Shown: positions 17,071-27,268, counted from the stretch's first letter. The stretch: 41,555 nt of DNA from Paraglaciecola polaris LMG 21857 (GCF_000315055.1 NZ_BAER01000066.1:1-41555); one strand, 5' to 3'. A program made the numbers and translations. Notes: generated by a model not told the origin, from the sequence alone.

Positions 17071-17814
17071 ATGAGTACAACACCTAAACATGCCTATCGA
17101 AGAATTTTATTGAAGCTAAGTGGCGAAGCCTTAATGGGCGAAGAAGGCTTTGGAATTGATCCGAAAGTGCTTGAGCGCATGGCTCAGGAAATCAAAGAGT
17201 TGGTCGAACTTGGCATCCAAGTGGGTTTAGTGATAGGCGGCGGTAACTTATTCCGTGGTGAAGGCCTCGCTAAAGCCGGCATGAATCGCGTCGTTGGTGA
17301 TCACATGGGCATGCTTGCTACTGTAATGAATGGCTTAGCGATGCGTGATGCATTACACCGAGCATTCGTAAATGCACGTTTGATGTCAGCCATTCCCTTA
17401 AATGGCGTATGTGACGCTTACAACTGGGCTGAAGCCATTAGTTTATTGAAATCTGGTCGAGTGGTTATTTTCGCCGCGGGCACAGGCAATCCCTTTTTCA
17501 CTACCGATTCAGCCGCATGTTTACGTGGTATCGAAATCGAAGCTGATGCCGTACTCAAAGGCACAAAAGTAGATGGCGTGTATGACTCCGATCCAGCTAA
17601 AAACCCAGACGCTGTGTTATATAAACGATTGTCTTACACCGAAGTGTTAGATAAAGAATTAAAAGTGATGGACTTAGCGGCATTCACCTTAGCGCGGGAT
17701 CACAATATTCCTATCAGGGTTTTCAATATGAATACACCTGGTTGCTTACGTTCAGTCGTGCTAGGTGACGATGTTGGTACCGTAATTTGCCATCCAGAAA
17801 AACAAGATAATTAA
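17071..17814 (+). CDS. pyrH: uridylate kinase
   Basis: PyrH phosphorylates UMP to UDP with ATP; it is a hexameric amino-acid-kinase-fold enzyme regulated by GTP and UTP. The 247 residues match E. coli PyrH (241). [13 protein letters not shown] starts at residue 11, followed by [12 protein letters not shown] and [22 protein letters not shown], the nucleotide- and UMP-binding segments; the C-terminus has FNMNTPG. AAGGAATAGCC lies upstream of ATG 17071. frr follows after 15 bp, and the pair is probably one operon with a promoter in 16869-17040. Confidence 0.96.
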   Translation: MSTTPKHAYRRILLKLSGEALMGEEGFGIDPKVLERMAQEIKELVELGIQVGLVIGGGNLFRGEGLAKAGMNRVVGDHMGMLATVMNGLAMRDALHRAFVNARLMSAIPLNGVCDAYNWAEAISLLKSGRVVIFAAGTGNPFFTTDSAACLRGIEIEADAVLKGTKVDGVYDSDPAKNPDAVLYKRLSYTEVLDKELKVMDLAAFTLARDHNIPIRVFNMNTPGCLRSVVLGDDVGTVICHPEKQDN

Positions 17815-17829
17815 TTAGGAAGACATTTT

Positions 17830-18387
17830 ATGATTGATGAAATCAATGTAGATGCGCGTCAGCGCATGGAAAAAAGCATTCTTGCGTTGCGTGGTCAGTT
17901 TACCAAAATTCGTACAGGGCGCGCGCATCCTAGTTTGCTAGACAGCATTATGGTGCCTTATTACGGAGCACCAACGCCTCTCAAGCAGCTTGCTAATGTG
18001 ATTGCAGAAGACTCTCGCACCTTAGCGCTAACTGTGTTTGATAAGAGTGCCGCACAGGCTGTTGAAAAAGCCATTATGCAATCTGATCTAGGTTTAAACC
18101 CTATGAGTGCAGGTACAGTTATTCGCATTCCTATGCCAGCGCTGACGGAAGAACGTCGTAAAAACTTGATCCGTGTTGTGCGCGGTGAAGCTGAGGGTGG
18201 CCGAGTGGCTGTGCGTAATATTCGCCGAGATGCGAATGGCGACCTCAAAGAATTACTAAAAGAAAAAGAAATCAGTGAGGATGATGCTCATCGTGGTGAA
18301 GAGGCAATTCAAAAGCTGACGGATGAGTTTGTGAAGCAAATAGATGACATTCTGGCGGCAAAAGAAACAGAGTTAATGGAAGTATAG
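17830..18387 (+). CDS. frr: ribosome recycling factor
   Basis: RRF works with EF-G to split post-termination ribosomes. The 185 residues equal E. coli RRF. The N-terminal helix continues into the hinge domain [21 protein letters not shown], and the C-terminal three-helix-bundle part contains [45 protein letters not shown] precedes ATG 17830. It is 15 bp from pyrH and 14 bp from uppS, so translation and transcription are likely coupled across this stretch. Confidence 0.97.
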   Translation: MIDEINVDARQRMEKSILALRGQFTKIRTGRAHPSLLDSIMVPYYGAPTPLKQLANVIAEDSRTLALTVFDKSAAQAVEKAIMQSDLGLNPMSAGTVIRIPMPALTEERRKNLIRVVRGEAEGGRVAVRNIRRDANGDLKELLKEKEISEDDAHRGEEAIQKLTDEFVKQIDDILAAKETELMEV

Positions 18388-18401
18388 TGGTTGCCTGAAA
18401 A

Positions 18402-19142
18402 ATGAATTCAGAATTACAACTTACTAATAAACTCGTGCCACAGCACGTTGCGATTATCATGGATGGCAACGGGCGGTGGGCAAAAAAGAAAGGCAAAATT
18501 CGCACCTTTGGACACCGAGCTGGGGTCAAAGGGGTGCGTGCGTCGGTTTCTTTTTCTCTTAAAAATAAAATTAAAGTGTTAACGCTATTTGCTTTTAGCA
18601 GTGAAAATTGGAATCGCCCTCAAGAAGAAGTGGGTGTGCTGATGGAACTGTTCAAAATGGTATTGAGCAGTGAAGTGAAAAAACTGCACAAAAATAACGT
18701 TAGACTTCGGGTTATTGGCGACACCAGTCGATTTGATAAAAAGCTGGTGGAGCAGATCCATGAAGCTGAGTCACTGACCGCTAAAAACGATGGGTTAGTG
18801 TTGAACATCGCTGCTAACTATGGCGGGCGGTGGGATATCGTTAATGCAACACGAGTATTAGCTGAGCAGGTTAAAGCAGGTACGTTGGATAGCAATGATA
18901 TTGATGAAGCACTGTTCAATCGCTTTACTTGCTGCACTGACTTACCTGAACTCGATTTACTTATTCGTACCGGCGGTGAAACGCGTATTAGCAATTTCCT
19001 TTTATGGCAAGTTGCTTACGCGGAGCTGTATTTTACCGATACTTATTGGCCGGATTTTAACGAAGATGCATTTCAACTTGCTATCGATAATTTTGCCGAT
19101 AGACAACGTCGTTACGGGATGACGGGCGAACAGGTTAGTTAA
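18402..19142 (+). CDS. uppS: undecaprenyl diphosphate synthase (cis-prenyltransferase)
   Basis: UppS condenses farnesyl diphosphate with eight isopentenyl diphosphates to give undecaprenyl diphosphate, the lipid carrier for peptidoglycan and O-antigen. The 246 residues match the family. The catalytic DGNGRW begins at D21, and a second signature LLIRTGGETRISNFLLWQVAYAEL is in the C-terminal third, followed by TYWPDF. The start at ATG 18402 is supported by QHVAIIMDGNGRW lying at the expected distance. It is 14 bp after frr and 49 bp before cdsA. Confidence 0.96.
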   Translation: MNSELQLTNKLVPQHVAIIMDGNGRWAKKKGKIRTFGHRAGVKGVRASVSFSLKNKIKVLTLFAFSSENWNRPQEEVGVLMELFKMVLSSEVKKLHKNNVRLRVIGDTSRFDKKLVEQIHEAESLTAKNDGLVLNIAANYGGRWDIVNATRVLAEQVKAGTLDSNDIDEALFNRFTCCTDLPELDLLIRTGGETRISNFLLWQVAYAELYFTDTYWPDFNEDAFQLAIDNFADRQRRYGMTGEQVS

Positions 19143-19191
19143 TGGCTGATCTGTTTGTGGTTATCGCCACTTCTGTTTCTGAGGGTTCACT

Positions 19192-20055
19192 ATGTTGAAA
19201 GAACGCATTCTCACTGCACTGGTGTTAGCGCCGCTGGTACTGTGTGCGATTTTATTTTTACCTATGCTAGGTTTCGAAATTGCCATGATTGGTGTATTAG
19301 GTCTCGGAGCTTGGGAATGGGCTAACATGTCTGGCTTTGTGACACGTCAAACTAAAGCGATTTATACCTTTATTATTGTCGCAATATGTAGCTATTTTAC
19401 GTTTGCTATCGACGTGGAAAGTATTTGGTATCAAGGTCAATTAAACAGTCTTTATCATTATATTTTGGGTATCGCGGCCTTGTGGTGGTTCGTCTCCTTT
19501 TTAATGATAATTGCCTATCCTCGTTTTAGTTCGTTTTGGCGCACTCGCCGCGGGATCCAAGGTTTGTTTGGCGTGTTAACGCTGATACCCACTTGGGTTG
19601 CGATAGTATCACTGCGTACTAGTTTATACGACGTTGACAGCTTTTACGGTGCATCGCTTATTTTTTATGTGTTAGGTATTGTGTGGGCCGCAGATATTGG
19701 CGCATTTTTTGTTGGCGTTAAATTTGGCCGGACCAAATTGCGCCCAAAGGTTTCACCTGGCAAGACCTTTGAAGGCTTGATGGGCGGAGTCGGTGCATCA
19801 TCATTGATTATTGCGTTTGCTGCGTTGCACTATGCGGTGGATCCAAGCCGTATTTGGATAAATATTCTCATCGGCGGTTTAACTGTGGCGGTTTCTGCTT
19901 TAGGTGATTTGAACGAGAGTATGTTGAAGCGTTGTGCTGGTATTAAGGACAGCGGTAATTTACTGCCAGGTCATGGTGGTATTTTAGATCGTATCGATAG
20001 CCTTACCGCAGCCTTTCCTGTCTTCGCATTTTGTTATGTATCTTGGATGGCCTAA
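19192..20055 (+). CDS. cdsA: phosphatidate cytidylyltransferase
   Basis: CdsA makes CDP-diacylglycerol from phosphatidic acid and CTP at the inner membrane, the branch point for all phospholipids. The 287 residues are mostly hydrophobic, with seven or eight predicted membrane segments. The family signature is seen near the C-terminus: SMLKRCAGIKDSGNLLPGHG followed by GILDRIDS. RPKVSPGKTFEG, the other conserved loop, comes earlier. Its stop TAA overlaps the ispC start (TAATG), so translation is probably coupled. Confidence 0.95.
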   Translation: MLKERILTALVLAPLVLCAILFLPMLGFEIAMIGVLGLGAWEWANMSGFVTRQTKAIYTFIIVAICSYFTFAIDVESIWYQGQLNSLYHYILGIAALWWFVSFLMIIAYPRFSSFWRTRRGIQGLFGVLTLIPTWVAIVSLRTSLYDVDSFYGASLIFYVLGIVWAADIGAFFVGVKFGRTKLRPKVSPGKTFEGLMGGVGASSLIIAFAALHYAVDPSRIWINILIGGLTVAVSALGDLNESMLKRCAGIKDSGNLLPGHGGILDRIDSLTAAFPVFAFCYVSWMA

Positions 20056-21248
20056 TGCAAAATGTTTGTATATTAGGTGCCACCGGCTCTATCGGACAAA
20101 ACACGATTGATGTGGTGCTACGTCACCCCGAGCAATACTGTGTTTATGCCTTAACGGCCCATAACAGTATTGAAAAGTTGATTGAGCAAGCTAAGTTGTG
20201 CCAGCCGACGTTCATCGTACTCTCAGATGCAAATTGTTTTAAGCAGGCAAAACAGGCGCTGGTTAATGCCGGATTGAATACTGAGTTGTTGTGCGGTGCG
20301 CAGGCGTTAGCTGACGTGGCCAGTGCCGACGAAGTTGACATTGTTATGGCCGCCATAGTGGGCGGGGCAGGTTTATTGCCTACCATAGCAGCGGTTAAGG
20401 CAGGCAAAAAAGTCTTATTAGCCAATAAAGAGTCTTTGGTGATGTCTGGCGAATTGTTTATGAACGCGGTGCGCGAACATAATGCACAGCTTCTACCCAT
20501 TGATAGTGAACACAACGCCATTTTTCAGTGTTTGCCCCATGATTATCAGTACGCGAATATGGCCGCTTCGGGGATCAGTAGTATTTTATTGACGGGCTCT
20601 GGCGGACCGTTTCGTGAAACACCATTAGCTGAGTTGAGTCGTGTTACACCAGCTCAAGCATGTGCCCATCCTAATTGGGATATGGGGCAAAAAATATCAG
20701 TCGACTCAGCCACTATGATGAACAAGGGATTAGAGTTTATCGAAGCACGGTGGTTGTTTGGTTTACAAAGTAGCGACATTCAAGTGGTACTTCATCCGCA
20801 AAGCATCATTCATTCTATGGTGCAATATTGTGATGGTTCAGTACTGGCACAAATGGGCAATCCTGACATGCGCACACCGATTGCACATGGTCTAGCCTTT
20901 CCAAATCGAATTGAATCGGGCGTTAAACCACTGGATTTTCAAACCGTGAGTAATTTTACTTTTAATCTTCCTGAGCCTGAGCGCTATCCCAATTTATACT
21001 TGGCGATTGACGCATCAAATGCTGGGCAGTACGCCACAACCGCGTTAAATGCGGCCAACGAAGTGGCGGTTGCCGCATTTCTTGCTGGCCAAATTGGCTT
21101 TACGCAAATAGCGCAAGTTAATGAGCAGTGCGTTACGCAAATGAATGGTTGTCAGCTTGACGATATTGATGCGATTGTCGCTTGGGATTTGGAGTGTCGT
21201 AATGCGGCGCAGCAGATCATTTCTGCGTATGCACGAGAGGCAAGCTAA
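20055..21248 (+). CDS. ispC: 1-deoxy-D-xylulose 5-phosphate reductoisomerase
   Basis: IspC (Dxr) converts 1-deoxy-D-xylulose 5-phosphate to methylerythritol phosphate with NADPH, the first committed step of the non-mevalonate isoprenoid pathway that feeds UppS. I chose ATG 20055, which gives MQNVCILGATGSIGQNT with the NADPH loop at the N-terminus; the longer frame from 20031 lies inside cdsA. The 397 residues match E. coli (398). Metal and substrate segments are PIDSEHNAIFQCL, LTGSGGPF, and HPNWDMGQKISVDSATMMNK. Both ends overlap neighbours by one base (TAATG), with cdsA before it and rseP after it. Confidence 0.96.
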   Translation: MQNVCILGATGSIGQNTIDVVLRHPEQYCVYALTAHNSIEKLIEQAKLCQPTFIVLSDANCFKQAKQALVNAGLNTELLCGAQALADVASADEVDIVMAAIVGGAGLLPTIAAVKAGKKVLLANKESLVMSGELFMNAVREHNAQLLPIDSEHNAIFQCLPHDYQYANMAASGISSILLTGSGGPFRETPLAELSRVTPAQACAHPNWDMGQKISVDSATMMNKGLEFIEARWLFGLQSSDIQVVLHPQSIIHSMVQYCDGSVLAQMGNPDMRTPIAHGLAFPNRIESGVKPLDFQTVSNFTFNLPEPERYPNLYLAIDASNAGQYATTALNAANEVAVAAFLAGQIGFTQIAQVNEQCVTQMNGCQLDDIDAIVAWDLECRNAAQQIISAYAREAS

Positions 21249-22600
21249 TGTTGGATTTTTTGTGGAGTTTAGGCTCCTTCGTAGTGGCATTAGGCATTTT
21301 AGTAGCGGTGCACGAGTGGGGACACTTTTGGGTTGCAAGACGCTGTGGGGTTAAAGTTGAGCGTTTTTCCATCGGCTTTGGTAAAGCCCTGTGGCGCCGT
21401 ACTGATAAGCTGGGTACTGAATATGTGATCGCCGCCATACCATTAGGCGGTTATGTAAAAATGCTCGACGAACGGGTCGATGATGTACTGGAAGAAGATT
21501 TACCCCATGCTTTTAATCGCCAGCATGTTTTGAAACGGATCGCGATTATCGCTGCCGGACCCCTAACGAACTTTATTTTTGCCATATTCGCCTTGTTTGT
21601 GATGTATTTAATTGGTGTGCAGACTATCAAGCCTATGCTTGGCGATATTAAACCTGACAGCATCGCGAGTCAGGCTGGTTTAGTTCAAGGCTCTATTATC
21701 AAAAAAATAGGTGAGCGGGATACCATAGATTGGCAGGCGGTGAATCTTGAGCTGATTTCCTATATTGGCAATGACAGTTTACCGATCACAGTGTCGCTGC
21801 CTAACAGCCCGGTTAAACAAACAAGATTGTTAGATTTGAGCACTTGGCAATTTAATCCGGAGAAAGACTCCGCAATCGATAGTTTAGGACTGTCTGTGTA
21901 TCGTCCTGATGTGCTAAGTATCGTAGGTTTAGTGGCTGAGAAATCGGCCGCACAACAGCTAGGGTTAAGGGTTGGTGATAAAATTCAGCAAGTAGATGGA
22001 ACTACCATGCTAAATTGGGAACAAATAGTGAGCTATGTTGCAAAACGTCCCAATGCTGATGTTGTTATTACGGTATTAAGAGACGACCGTGTTGTTGAAT
22101 TAAATGGCATGTTAGGCTCACGCCAAGATGGTGATAAAGAAATTGGGTATTTGGGCGTAAGCCCAACATTGGCAGCATGGCCCAAAGGGGTATTGTTTAC
22201 TCACCAATATGGTCCTATTGATGCTGTCGTTCAAGCGAGCGATAAAACATGGCGTCTTATGACCCTTAGCATTGAGATGCTAGGCAAGTTAATTACCGGT
22301 GATGTATCAGTTAAAAACCTCAGTGGACCGATTTCCATTGCCCAGGGTGCTGGGATGAGTGCGAGTTCAGGATTAGTGTATTTTCTGAGCTTTTTAGCGT
22401 TAATTAGCGTCAATTTGGGAATTATTAACCTTTTACCCATTCCGGTGCTTGATGGCGGCCACTTACTCTATTATTTTATAGAGCTTTTACGTGGTCGACC
22501 CGTGCCGGACTCAGTACAAGAGATTGGTTTTAAAATAGGTGGCTTATTGTTACTCCTGTTTATGAGTATCGCCATTATTAACGACATTACGCGTTTATAA
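21248..22600 (+). CDS. rseP: site-2 intramembrane metalloprotease RseP
   Basis: RseP cleaves the anti-sigma factor RseA within the inner membrane, after DegS, to release sigma-E during envelope stress; it also removes remnant signal peptides. The 450 residues equal E. coli RseP, and the zinc site is at identical numbers: H22-E23-W24-G25-H26 and D402 in LDGGHLLYY. Two PDZ domains lie between (about 115-290), and further membrane segments are at the C-terminus. It starts on the ispC stop (TAATG). Its placement before bamA and skp links stress sensing to outer-membrane protein assembly. Confidence 0.96.
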   Translation: MLDFLWSLGSFVVALGILVAVHEWGHFWVARRCGVKVERFSIGFGKALWRRTDKLGTEYVIAAIPLGGYVKMLDERVDDVLEEDLPHAFNRQHVLKRIAIIAAGPLTNFIFAIFALFVMYLIGVQTIKPMLGDIKPDSIASQAGLVQGSIIKKIGERDTIDWQAVNLELISYIGNDSLPITVSLPNSPVKQTRLLDLSTWQFNPEKDSAIDSLGLSVYRPDVLSIVGLVAEKSAAQQLGLRVGDKIQQVDGTTMLNWEQIVSYVAKRPNADVVITVLRDDRVVELNGMLGSRQDGDKEIGYLGVSPTLAAWPKGVLFTHQYGPIDAVVQASDKTWRLMTLSIEMLGKLITGDVSVKNLSGPISIAQGAGMSASSGLVYFLSFLALISVNLGIINLLPIPVLDGGHLLYYFIELLRGRPVPDSVQEIGFKIGGLLLLLFMSIAIINDITRL

Positions 22601-22662
22601 TTTTTATCGGCCAGTTTGGTCAGAAGCACAAACATATGTGCGCTTAGGAAGAATGGTAATAA

Positions 22663-25137
22663 ATGAAGTTTAAACAGTTAGTTGCTGCAGGATTGATGTT
22701 ATCCGTTGCTGGTATGGCAAAGTCGGCCCAAGAAAGTGAATTTGTCGTCTCTGATATTAAGATAGAAGGCCTTCAACGAGTGGCCCTCGGTGCGGCATTA
22801 ACCTACTTGCCGGTCAAAGTCGGTGATGAAATGAACAGCTTCCGTATCGCTCAGGCCATTCGTTCGTTATATGCCTCTACGCATTTCGAGAGTATCGAAG
22901 TGTTGCGTGATGGCGATATACTCGTGGTGAAGGTCAAAGAACGCCCAACTATCAGTAATATCATCCTTGAAGGTAATGACGATATTAAAGATGAGCAACT
23001 TCAAGAAAGTTTAGATGGCAGTAATATTCGTTTAGGAGAACCGCTGGACAAAACAGTTCTCACATCAATTGAAAACGGCTTGAAAGACTTCTATTACAGT
23101 ATCGGTAAATATAACGCAGATGTGAGTGCGATTATTACGCCATTACCGCGTAACCGTGTTGATTTGAAACTCCTTTTTGAAGAGGGTGATGCGGCGAAAA
23201 TCGAGCAAATCAATATTGTCGGTAATAGCATATTTGATGATGCGACACTGTTTGAGCAAATGGAGCTTAAATTTGATGCGCCATGGTGGGACTTCTTATC
23301 TGAAACGCGTTATCAGAAACAAACCCTTACCGGCGACATGGAAACGGTCACGAGTTACTACAAAGACCGTGGTTATTTGAAGTTCGACATTGAATCAACT
23401 CAGGTCTCTATGACGCCAGAAAAAGCAGGCATCTACGTGACACTGAATATTGATGAAGGCGAGCAATATAAAGTATCTGAAGTGGAGTTGGTTGGTGAGT
23501 TACTGGGCCATGAAGATTACCTCAAACTGGTACTGCCAATTACCCCTGGTGAGTTATATAACCAAGCTGAAGTGACGTACACTGAAGAGTTTATCAGTAA
23601 ATATTTTGGTCGTTTCGGCTATGCGTACCCATCTGTTACTACTATCCCTGATATTAACGAAGAAGATAAAACCGTTAAGCTGACTTTATCGGTTGACCCA
23701 GGTAAACGTATCTATGTACGTCGTATTAACTTTGAAGGCAACATAGGTACCGCTGACGAAGTCTTACGTCAATCGGTTACGCAAATGGAAGGGGCTTGGT
23801 TATCAAACGCCACGCTGGAGTCATCGAAAAATGCCCTTTCACGTTTAACCTATATGGAAAGTGTCGACTTTGATACGGTTCGTTTACCGGGTGAAGATGA
23901 CAAGGTTGATGTTAACTTTAGCGTTAAAGAACAAGCGTCGGGCTCGTTTAATGCGGGTATCGGCTACGGTGATAGAACCAAGTTGAGTTTGCAAGCAGGT
24001 ATCCAGCAGGACAACTTCCTTGGAACGGGCAAACGTATCGCTCTTAATCTGAGTACGACTTCGTATCAGAAAAGTGCCCAAGTGTCGTATACCGACCCCT
24101 ATTTCACGATAGATGGCATCAGTTTAGGTGGCACAATCGGTTACAGTGAATTTGACGGTGAGAGTGCTGGTTTTATCCAATACAACTCTAAGCAATATTC
24201 AGTGGGCGCTAACGTGGGCTACCCCATTGATGAGTTCAACCGTATCAATTTCGGTTTGACCTACAGTAATGTGGAGTTGTTCCAAAGCACGTCATACGAG
24301 CAAACAACACGCTTTTACAATCAGTTTGTGGATGAAAGTAACCCAGATGATTCAATTAAATATGACAGTTTCTTAGCGTCGGTCGCCTGGATCCGCTCTA
24401 CGTTGAACCGTGGTGTATTCCCAACCGCAGGTTCATCACAGCGTGCGTCTTTTAGTATCACAACGCCGAACTCGGACGTTAACTACTTTAAAACAGAAGT
24501 TGATACTAAATTCTACTTCCCATTATCACGCAATCAACGTTGGTCGTTCTTGGCGCGCTTGAAATTGGGTTATGGTAATGGTTATGGTACCGCTAATGGC
24601 GTAGATCAAATCTTACCGTTTAACCAAAACTTTGGTGCTGGTGGTAATGATTCGTTACGCGGTTTTGAAAATAATACCGTAGGGCCTCGTGGTGTGCAGT
24701 TAACGCCTTCACCCATTTTCGACATTGACGGAAATGTGATTTACGGTAGTCCAGTTAACGATACCGTAACGATTTCTTCTCGTTCTCTTGGTGGTAACGC
24801 CATGATCTTGGGTGGTGTTGAGCTTATTGTACCGACGCCGTTTGTGGAAGCCGATTTTGACAACTCGGTACGGACCAGCTTGTTTGTGGACGTGGGTAAC
24901 GTATGGGATACCGAGTTTAGGTACGATCGCTACAAAGATCTTACGCTCAACCAACAGTTTAACAACGACCCGTTAGAAGATTACAGCGATTATAAGTTGT
25001 ATAGAGCTTCCGGTGGTCTTTCTGTACAATGGTTGTCGCCTATGGGACCTATGGTATTCAGCTTTTCCAAAGCGATTGAATCCAGAGAAGGAGATGACAC
25101 GAAGTTTTTCTCTTTTAACATTGGTCAAACATTCTAA
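22663..25137 (+). CDS. bamA: outer membrane protein assembly factor BamA
   Basis: BamA is the essential beta-barrel of the BAM complex that inserts outer-membrane proteins. The 824 residues match the family (E. coli 810). A signal peptide covers about residues 1-22 (cut after AKSA). Five POTRA domains span roughly 26-425, followed by a 16-strand barrel. The conserved loop 6 RGF is R666-G667-F668 (NDSLRGFENN). The protein ends FSFNIGQTF, with the C-terminal aromatic typical of outer-membrane barrels. The 62-bp gap from rseP contains AGGAAGAATGG as ribosome binding site. Confidence 0.97.
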   Translation: MKFKQLVAAGLMLSVAGMAKSAQESEFVVSDIKIEGLQRVALGAALTYLPVKVGDEMNSFRIAQAIRSLYASTHFESIEVLRDGDILVVKVKERPTISNIILEGNDDIKDEQLQESLDGSNIRLGEPLDKTVLTSIENGLKDFYYSIGKYNADVSAIITPLPRNRVDLKLLFEEGDAAKIEQINIVGNSIFDDATLFEQMELKFDAPWWDFLSETRYQKQTLTGDMETVTSYYKDRGYLKFDIESTQVSMTPEKAGIYVTLNIDEGEQYKVSEVELVGELLGHEDYLKLVLPITPGELYNQAEVTYTEEFISKYFGRFGYAYPSVTTIPDINEEDKTVKLTLSVDPGKRIYVRRINFEGNIGTADEVLRQSVTQMEGAWLSNATLESSKNALSRLTYMESVDFDTVRLPGEDDKVDVNFSVKEQASGSFNAGIGYGDRTKLSLQAGIQQDNFLGTGKRIALNLSTTSYQKSAQVSYTDPYFTIDGISLGGTIGYSEFDGESAGFIQYNSKQYSVGANVGYPIDEFNRINFGLTYSNVELFQSTSYEQTTRFYNQFVDESNPDDSIKYDSFLASVAWIRSTLNRGVFPTAGSSQRASFSITTPNSDVNYFKTEVDTKFYFPLSRNQRWSFLARLKLGYGNGYGTANGVDQILPFNQNFGAGGNDSLRGFENNTVGPRGVQLTPSPIFDIDGNVIYGSPVNDTVTISSRSLGGNAMILGGVELIVPTPFVEADFDNSVRTSLFVDVGNVWDTEFRYDRYKDLTLNQQFNNDPLEDYSDYKLYRASGGLSVQWLSPMGPMVFSFSKAIESREGDDTKFFSFNIGQTF

Positions 25138-25190
25138 ATCCAGTATTGTTTAGTGCTGAAAAATAATGATTAAAAAATCAGGAGTATCTT

Positions 25191-25706
25191 TTGAAAACAT
25201 TTACTAAAAGTCTTGTAGCAGGGGCGTTAATTAGCGCGGCAGCATTCAGTAGTGCAGCATTGGCAGAGCAAAAAATCGGTGCGGTTAACGTTCAAGGTAT
25301 TTTTCAGTCTATGCCTCAGGCAGCTACTATTCAGCAAGACTTAGCGGCAGAGTTTAAAGACAAAACTGAAGAAGTGAGCCGCTTAGAAAAAGACATTAAG
25401 TATTACATTGAAAAAAATCAACGTGATGCCGCGACCATGAGCACTAAAGAAAAAACAGAGCTTGAAAAGAAAATTAACGAGTTGCGTGAAGAGTACAGTG
25501 CTAAAGCGCAGCCGCTTCAACAAGAAGTGCAAGGACGTTTAAAGGAAGAGCAAAACAAATTGCTTGGTTTCATTAAACAGTCTATCGACGTAGTTGCAGC
25601 GAAAGAAAAATACGACGTTATCTTAAATGCTAACGCAGTAGCGTTTATCAACCCAGATAACGACATCTCTAAGAAAGTGTTAGAGCAAGTTAGTAAAGTA
25701 AAATAA
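25191..25706 (+). CDS. skp: periplasmic chaperone Skp/OmpH
   Basis: Skp is a trimeric, jellyfish-shaped periplasmic chaperone that carries unfolded outer-membrane proteins to BamA. The 171 residues include a clear signal peptide (hydrophobic core LVAGALISAAAFSSA, cut after ALA at residue 25). The mature part has long charged helices with coiled-coil character (LEKDIKYYIEKNQRDAATMS, TELEKKINELREEYSAKAQP). The start is TTG 25191 with AGGAG 6 bases upstream; no in-frame ATG serves. It sits 53 bp after bamA. A 12-bp palindrome (GTCCCTAGGGAC, 25707-25718) directly follows the stop. Confidence 0.95.
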   Translation: MKTFTKSLVAGALISAAAFSSAALAEQKIGAVNVQGIFQSMPQAATIQQDLAAEFKDKTEEVSRLEKDIKYYIEKNQRDAATMSTKEKTELEKKINELREEYSAKAQPLQQEVQGRLKEEQNKLLGFIKQSIDVVAAKEKYDVILNANAVAFINPDNDISKKVLEQVSKVK

Positions 25707-25743
25707 GTCCCTAGGGACGTTAGATTGATAAATAGGCCTGACT

Positions 25744-26778
25744 TTGAATCAAACCGTTAGCTTACAGCAATTAGCTGATAAAATTGGCGCCTCGCTTCAC
25801 CTAGCTGATAGTGATAGCGCTGATACCCAAATCCATTCACTGTCGACTTTGGCGTCAGCGGGCAATGGTCAGATTTCATTTTTGTCTAATAGTCGGTATC
25901 GTAGCCAACTTGAAAAAACGGCCGCTCAGGCCGTTATTTTAAAATCCGAAGATTTATCGCATTGTCAATGCTCAGCATTAGTGATGGACAACCCCTATGT
26001 TGGGTTTGCACTGGCGGCACAACTACTTGACTCTACTCCACGCTCAGCAGACGGCATATCGCCTTTAGCGGTAATTGCCGATAATGTTGAATTGGGAAAA
26101 AATGTCAGTATTGGGCCCCATGCTGTAATTGAATCGGGTGTTAAGCTTGCAGATAACGTGCAAATTGGTCCTGGTTGTTTTATTGGTAAAGATGCCATTG
26201 TCGGTGCCAATACTAAATTATGGGCCAATGTGACTTTGTATCATCGAGTGGTACTGGGTCAGGATTGTTTGATTCAATCGGCTACGGTGATCGGCGCCGA
26301 CGGCTTTGGTTATGCGAATGACAAAGGTCGTTGGGTGAAAATTCCCCAACTAGGTACGGTCGTATTAGGAGATCGTGTTGAAATCGGCGCCAGTAGCACT
26401 ATTGATCGCGGTGCACTAGATGACACGATCATCAGTAATGGTGTTATTATTGATAACCAGTGCCAAATTGCGCATAACGTGGTTATCGGTGAAAATACCG
26501 CTATTGCTGGATGCACTGTCGTCGCTGGTAGCACCACTATCGGTCGTCATTGTACGGTTGGTGGTTTGGTGGGAATTAATGGGCATATGGAAATTTGTGA
26601 TAACGTGTATATTACCGGTATGAGTATGGTGACTAAATCCATAAACAAACCGGGCGTATACTCTTCCGGTATGCCTGCTACTGAAAACCGAGAGTGGCGA
26701 AAAAATGGCGTGGCGTTGCGTAATCTTAGCACCCTCAATCAGCGTGTCAAAGCACTCGAAAAATCGCATTTAAAATAA
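25744..26778 (+). CDS. lpxD: UDP-3-O-(3-hydroxyacyl)glucosamine N-acyltransferase
   Basis: LpxD adds the second 3-hydroxyacyl chain to UDP-3-O-acyl-glucosamine, the third step of lipid A synthesis. The 344 residues match E. coli LpxD (341). The N-terminal uridine-binding domain (1-100) is followed by a left-handed beta-helix of hexapeptide repeats and a C-terminal helix ([14 protein letters not shown]). The catalytic His is H244 (QIAHNVVIG), equivalent to E. coli H239. The start is TTG 25744, with only a weak AGG upstream. A 9-bp hairpin starts at its stop codon, before fabZ. Confidence 0.95.
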   Translation: MNQTVSLQQLADKIGASLHLADSDSADTQIHSLSTLASAGNGQISFLSNSRYRSQLEKTAAQAVILKSEDLSHCQCSALVMDNPYVGFALAAQLLDSTPRSADGISPLAVIADNVELGKNVSIGPHAVIESGVKLADNVQIGPGCFIGKDAIVGANTKLWANVTLYHRVVLGQDCLIQSATVIGADGFGYANDKGRWVKIPQLGTVVLGDRVEIGASSTIDRGALDDTIISNGVIIDNQCQIAHNVVIGENTAIAGCTVVAGSTTIGRHCTVGGLVGINGHMEICDNVYITGMSMVTKSINKPGVYSSGMPATENREWRKNGVALRNLSTLNQRVKALEKSHLK

Positions 26779-26802
26779 GTCGCCCCGCCAATTGGGCGAC
26801 TT
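26777..26802 (+). other. intercistronic hairpin between lpxD and fabZ
   Basis: AAGTCGCCC and GGGCGACTT pair perfectly over 9 bp with an 8-nt loop. The left arm begins within the lpxD stop codon, and the fabZ ribosome binding site (GAGGAGA) starts a few bases after the right arm. The only following Ts are in TTAATT, so it is more likely a processing or attenuation signal than a full terminator. Confidence 0.6.
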
Positions 26803-26820
26803 AATTGAGGAGATAACCTG

Positions 26821-27267
26821 TTGGTTAATAATATCAATGAGCTTGGAATTGAAGAAATTCTTGAGCTTTTACCCCACCGTTACCCATTTTTATTGCTTGA
26901 TCGTGTTACCAACTATACGTTAGGTGAATCGATTACGGCATATAAAAACATTACCTTTAATGAGCCCTGTTTTACTGGGCATTTTCCTGGTAAACCTATT
27001 TTCCCTGGGGTATTAATTTTAGAAGCATTAGCACAAGCTGCGGGTGTGCTAGGCTTTAAAACAGCAGGTAACAGCGACGATTTGTATTTATACGCAGGCA
27101 TTGATAAGGCGCGCTTTAAGCAACCCGTTGTGCCTGGGGATCGTCTGGATATGGATGTTCGATTAATTAAAGAACGTCGAGGTATTTGGAAGTTTCATGG
27201 CATAGGCAGTGTCGATGGAAAAACAGTTTGCGAAGCCGAATTTATGTGCGCAATGCGGAAACTCTAA
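26821..27267 (+). CDS. fabZ: 3-hydroxyacyl-[acyl-carrier-protein] dehydratase FabZ
   Basis: FabZ dehydrates 3-hydroxyacyl-ACP in fatty acid elongation and competes with LpxA and LpxD for hydroxyacyl-ACP. The 148 residues form a hot-dog fold. The catalytic H54 ([13 protein letters not shown]) and E68 ([11 protein letters not shown]) match the E. coli numbering. The start is TTG 26821 with GAGGAGA upstream; alignment to E. coli FabZ gives the same N-terminal length. It lies between lpxD and lpxA, as in many gammaproteobacteria, with a 1-bp gap to lpxA. Confidence 0.96.
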   Translation: MVNNINELGIEEILELLPHRYPFLLLDRVTNYTLGESITAYKNITFNEPCFTGHFPGKPIFPGVLILEALAQAAGVLGFKTAGNSDDLYLYAGIDKARFKQPVVPGDRLDMDVRLIKERRGIWKFHGIGSVDGKTVCEAEFMCAMRKL

Positions 27268-27268
27268 C

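Noticed and set aside
20031-20054. Longer IspC from 20031
   Set aside because: These codons are the end of cdsA; ATG 20055 places the NADPH motif at the normal distance.
27209-27268. N-terminal extension of LpxA from an upstream ATG
   Set aside because: It lies inside fabZ, and the resulting residues do not resemble LpxA; GTG 27269 aligns with known LpxA.
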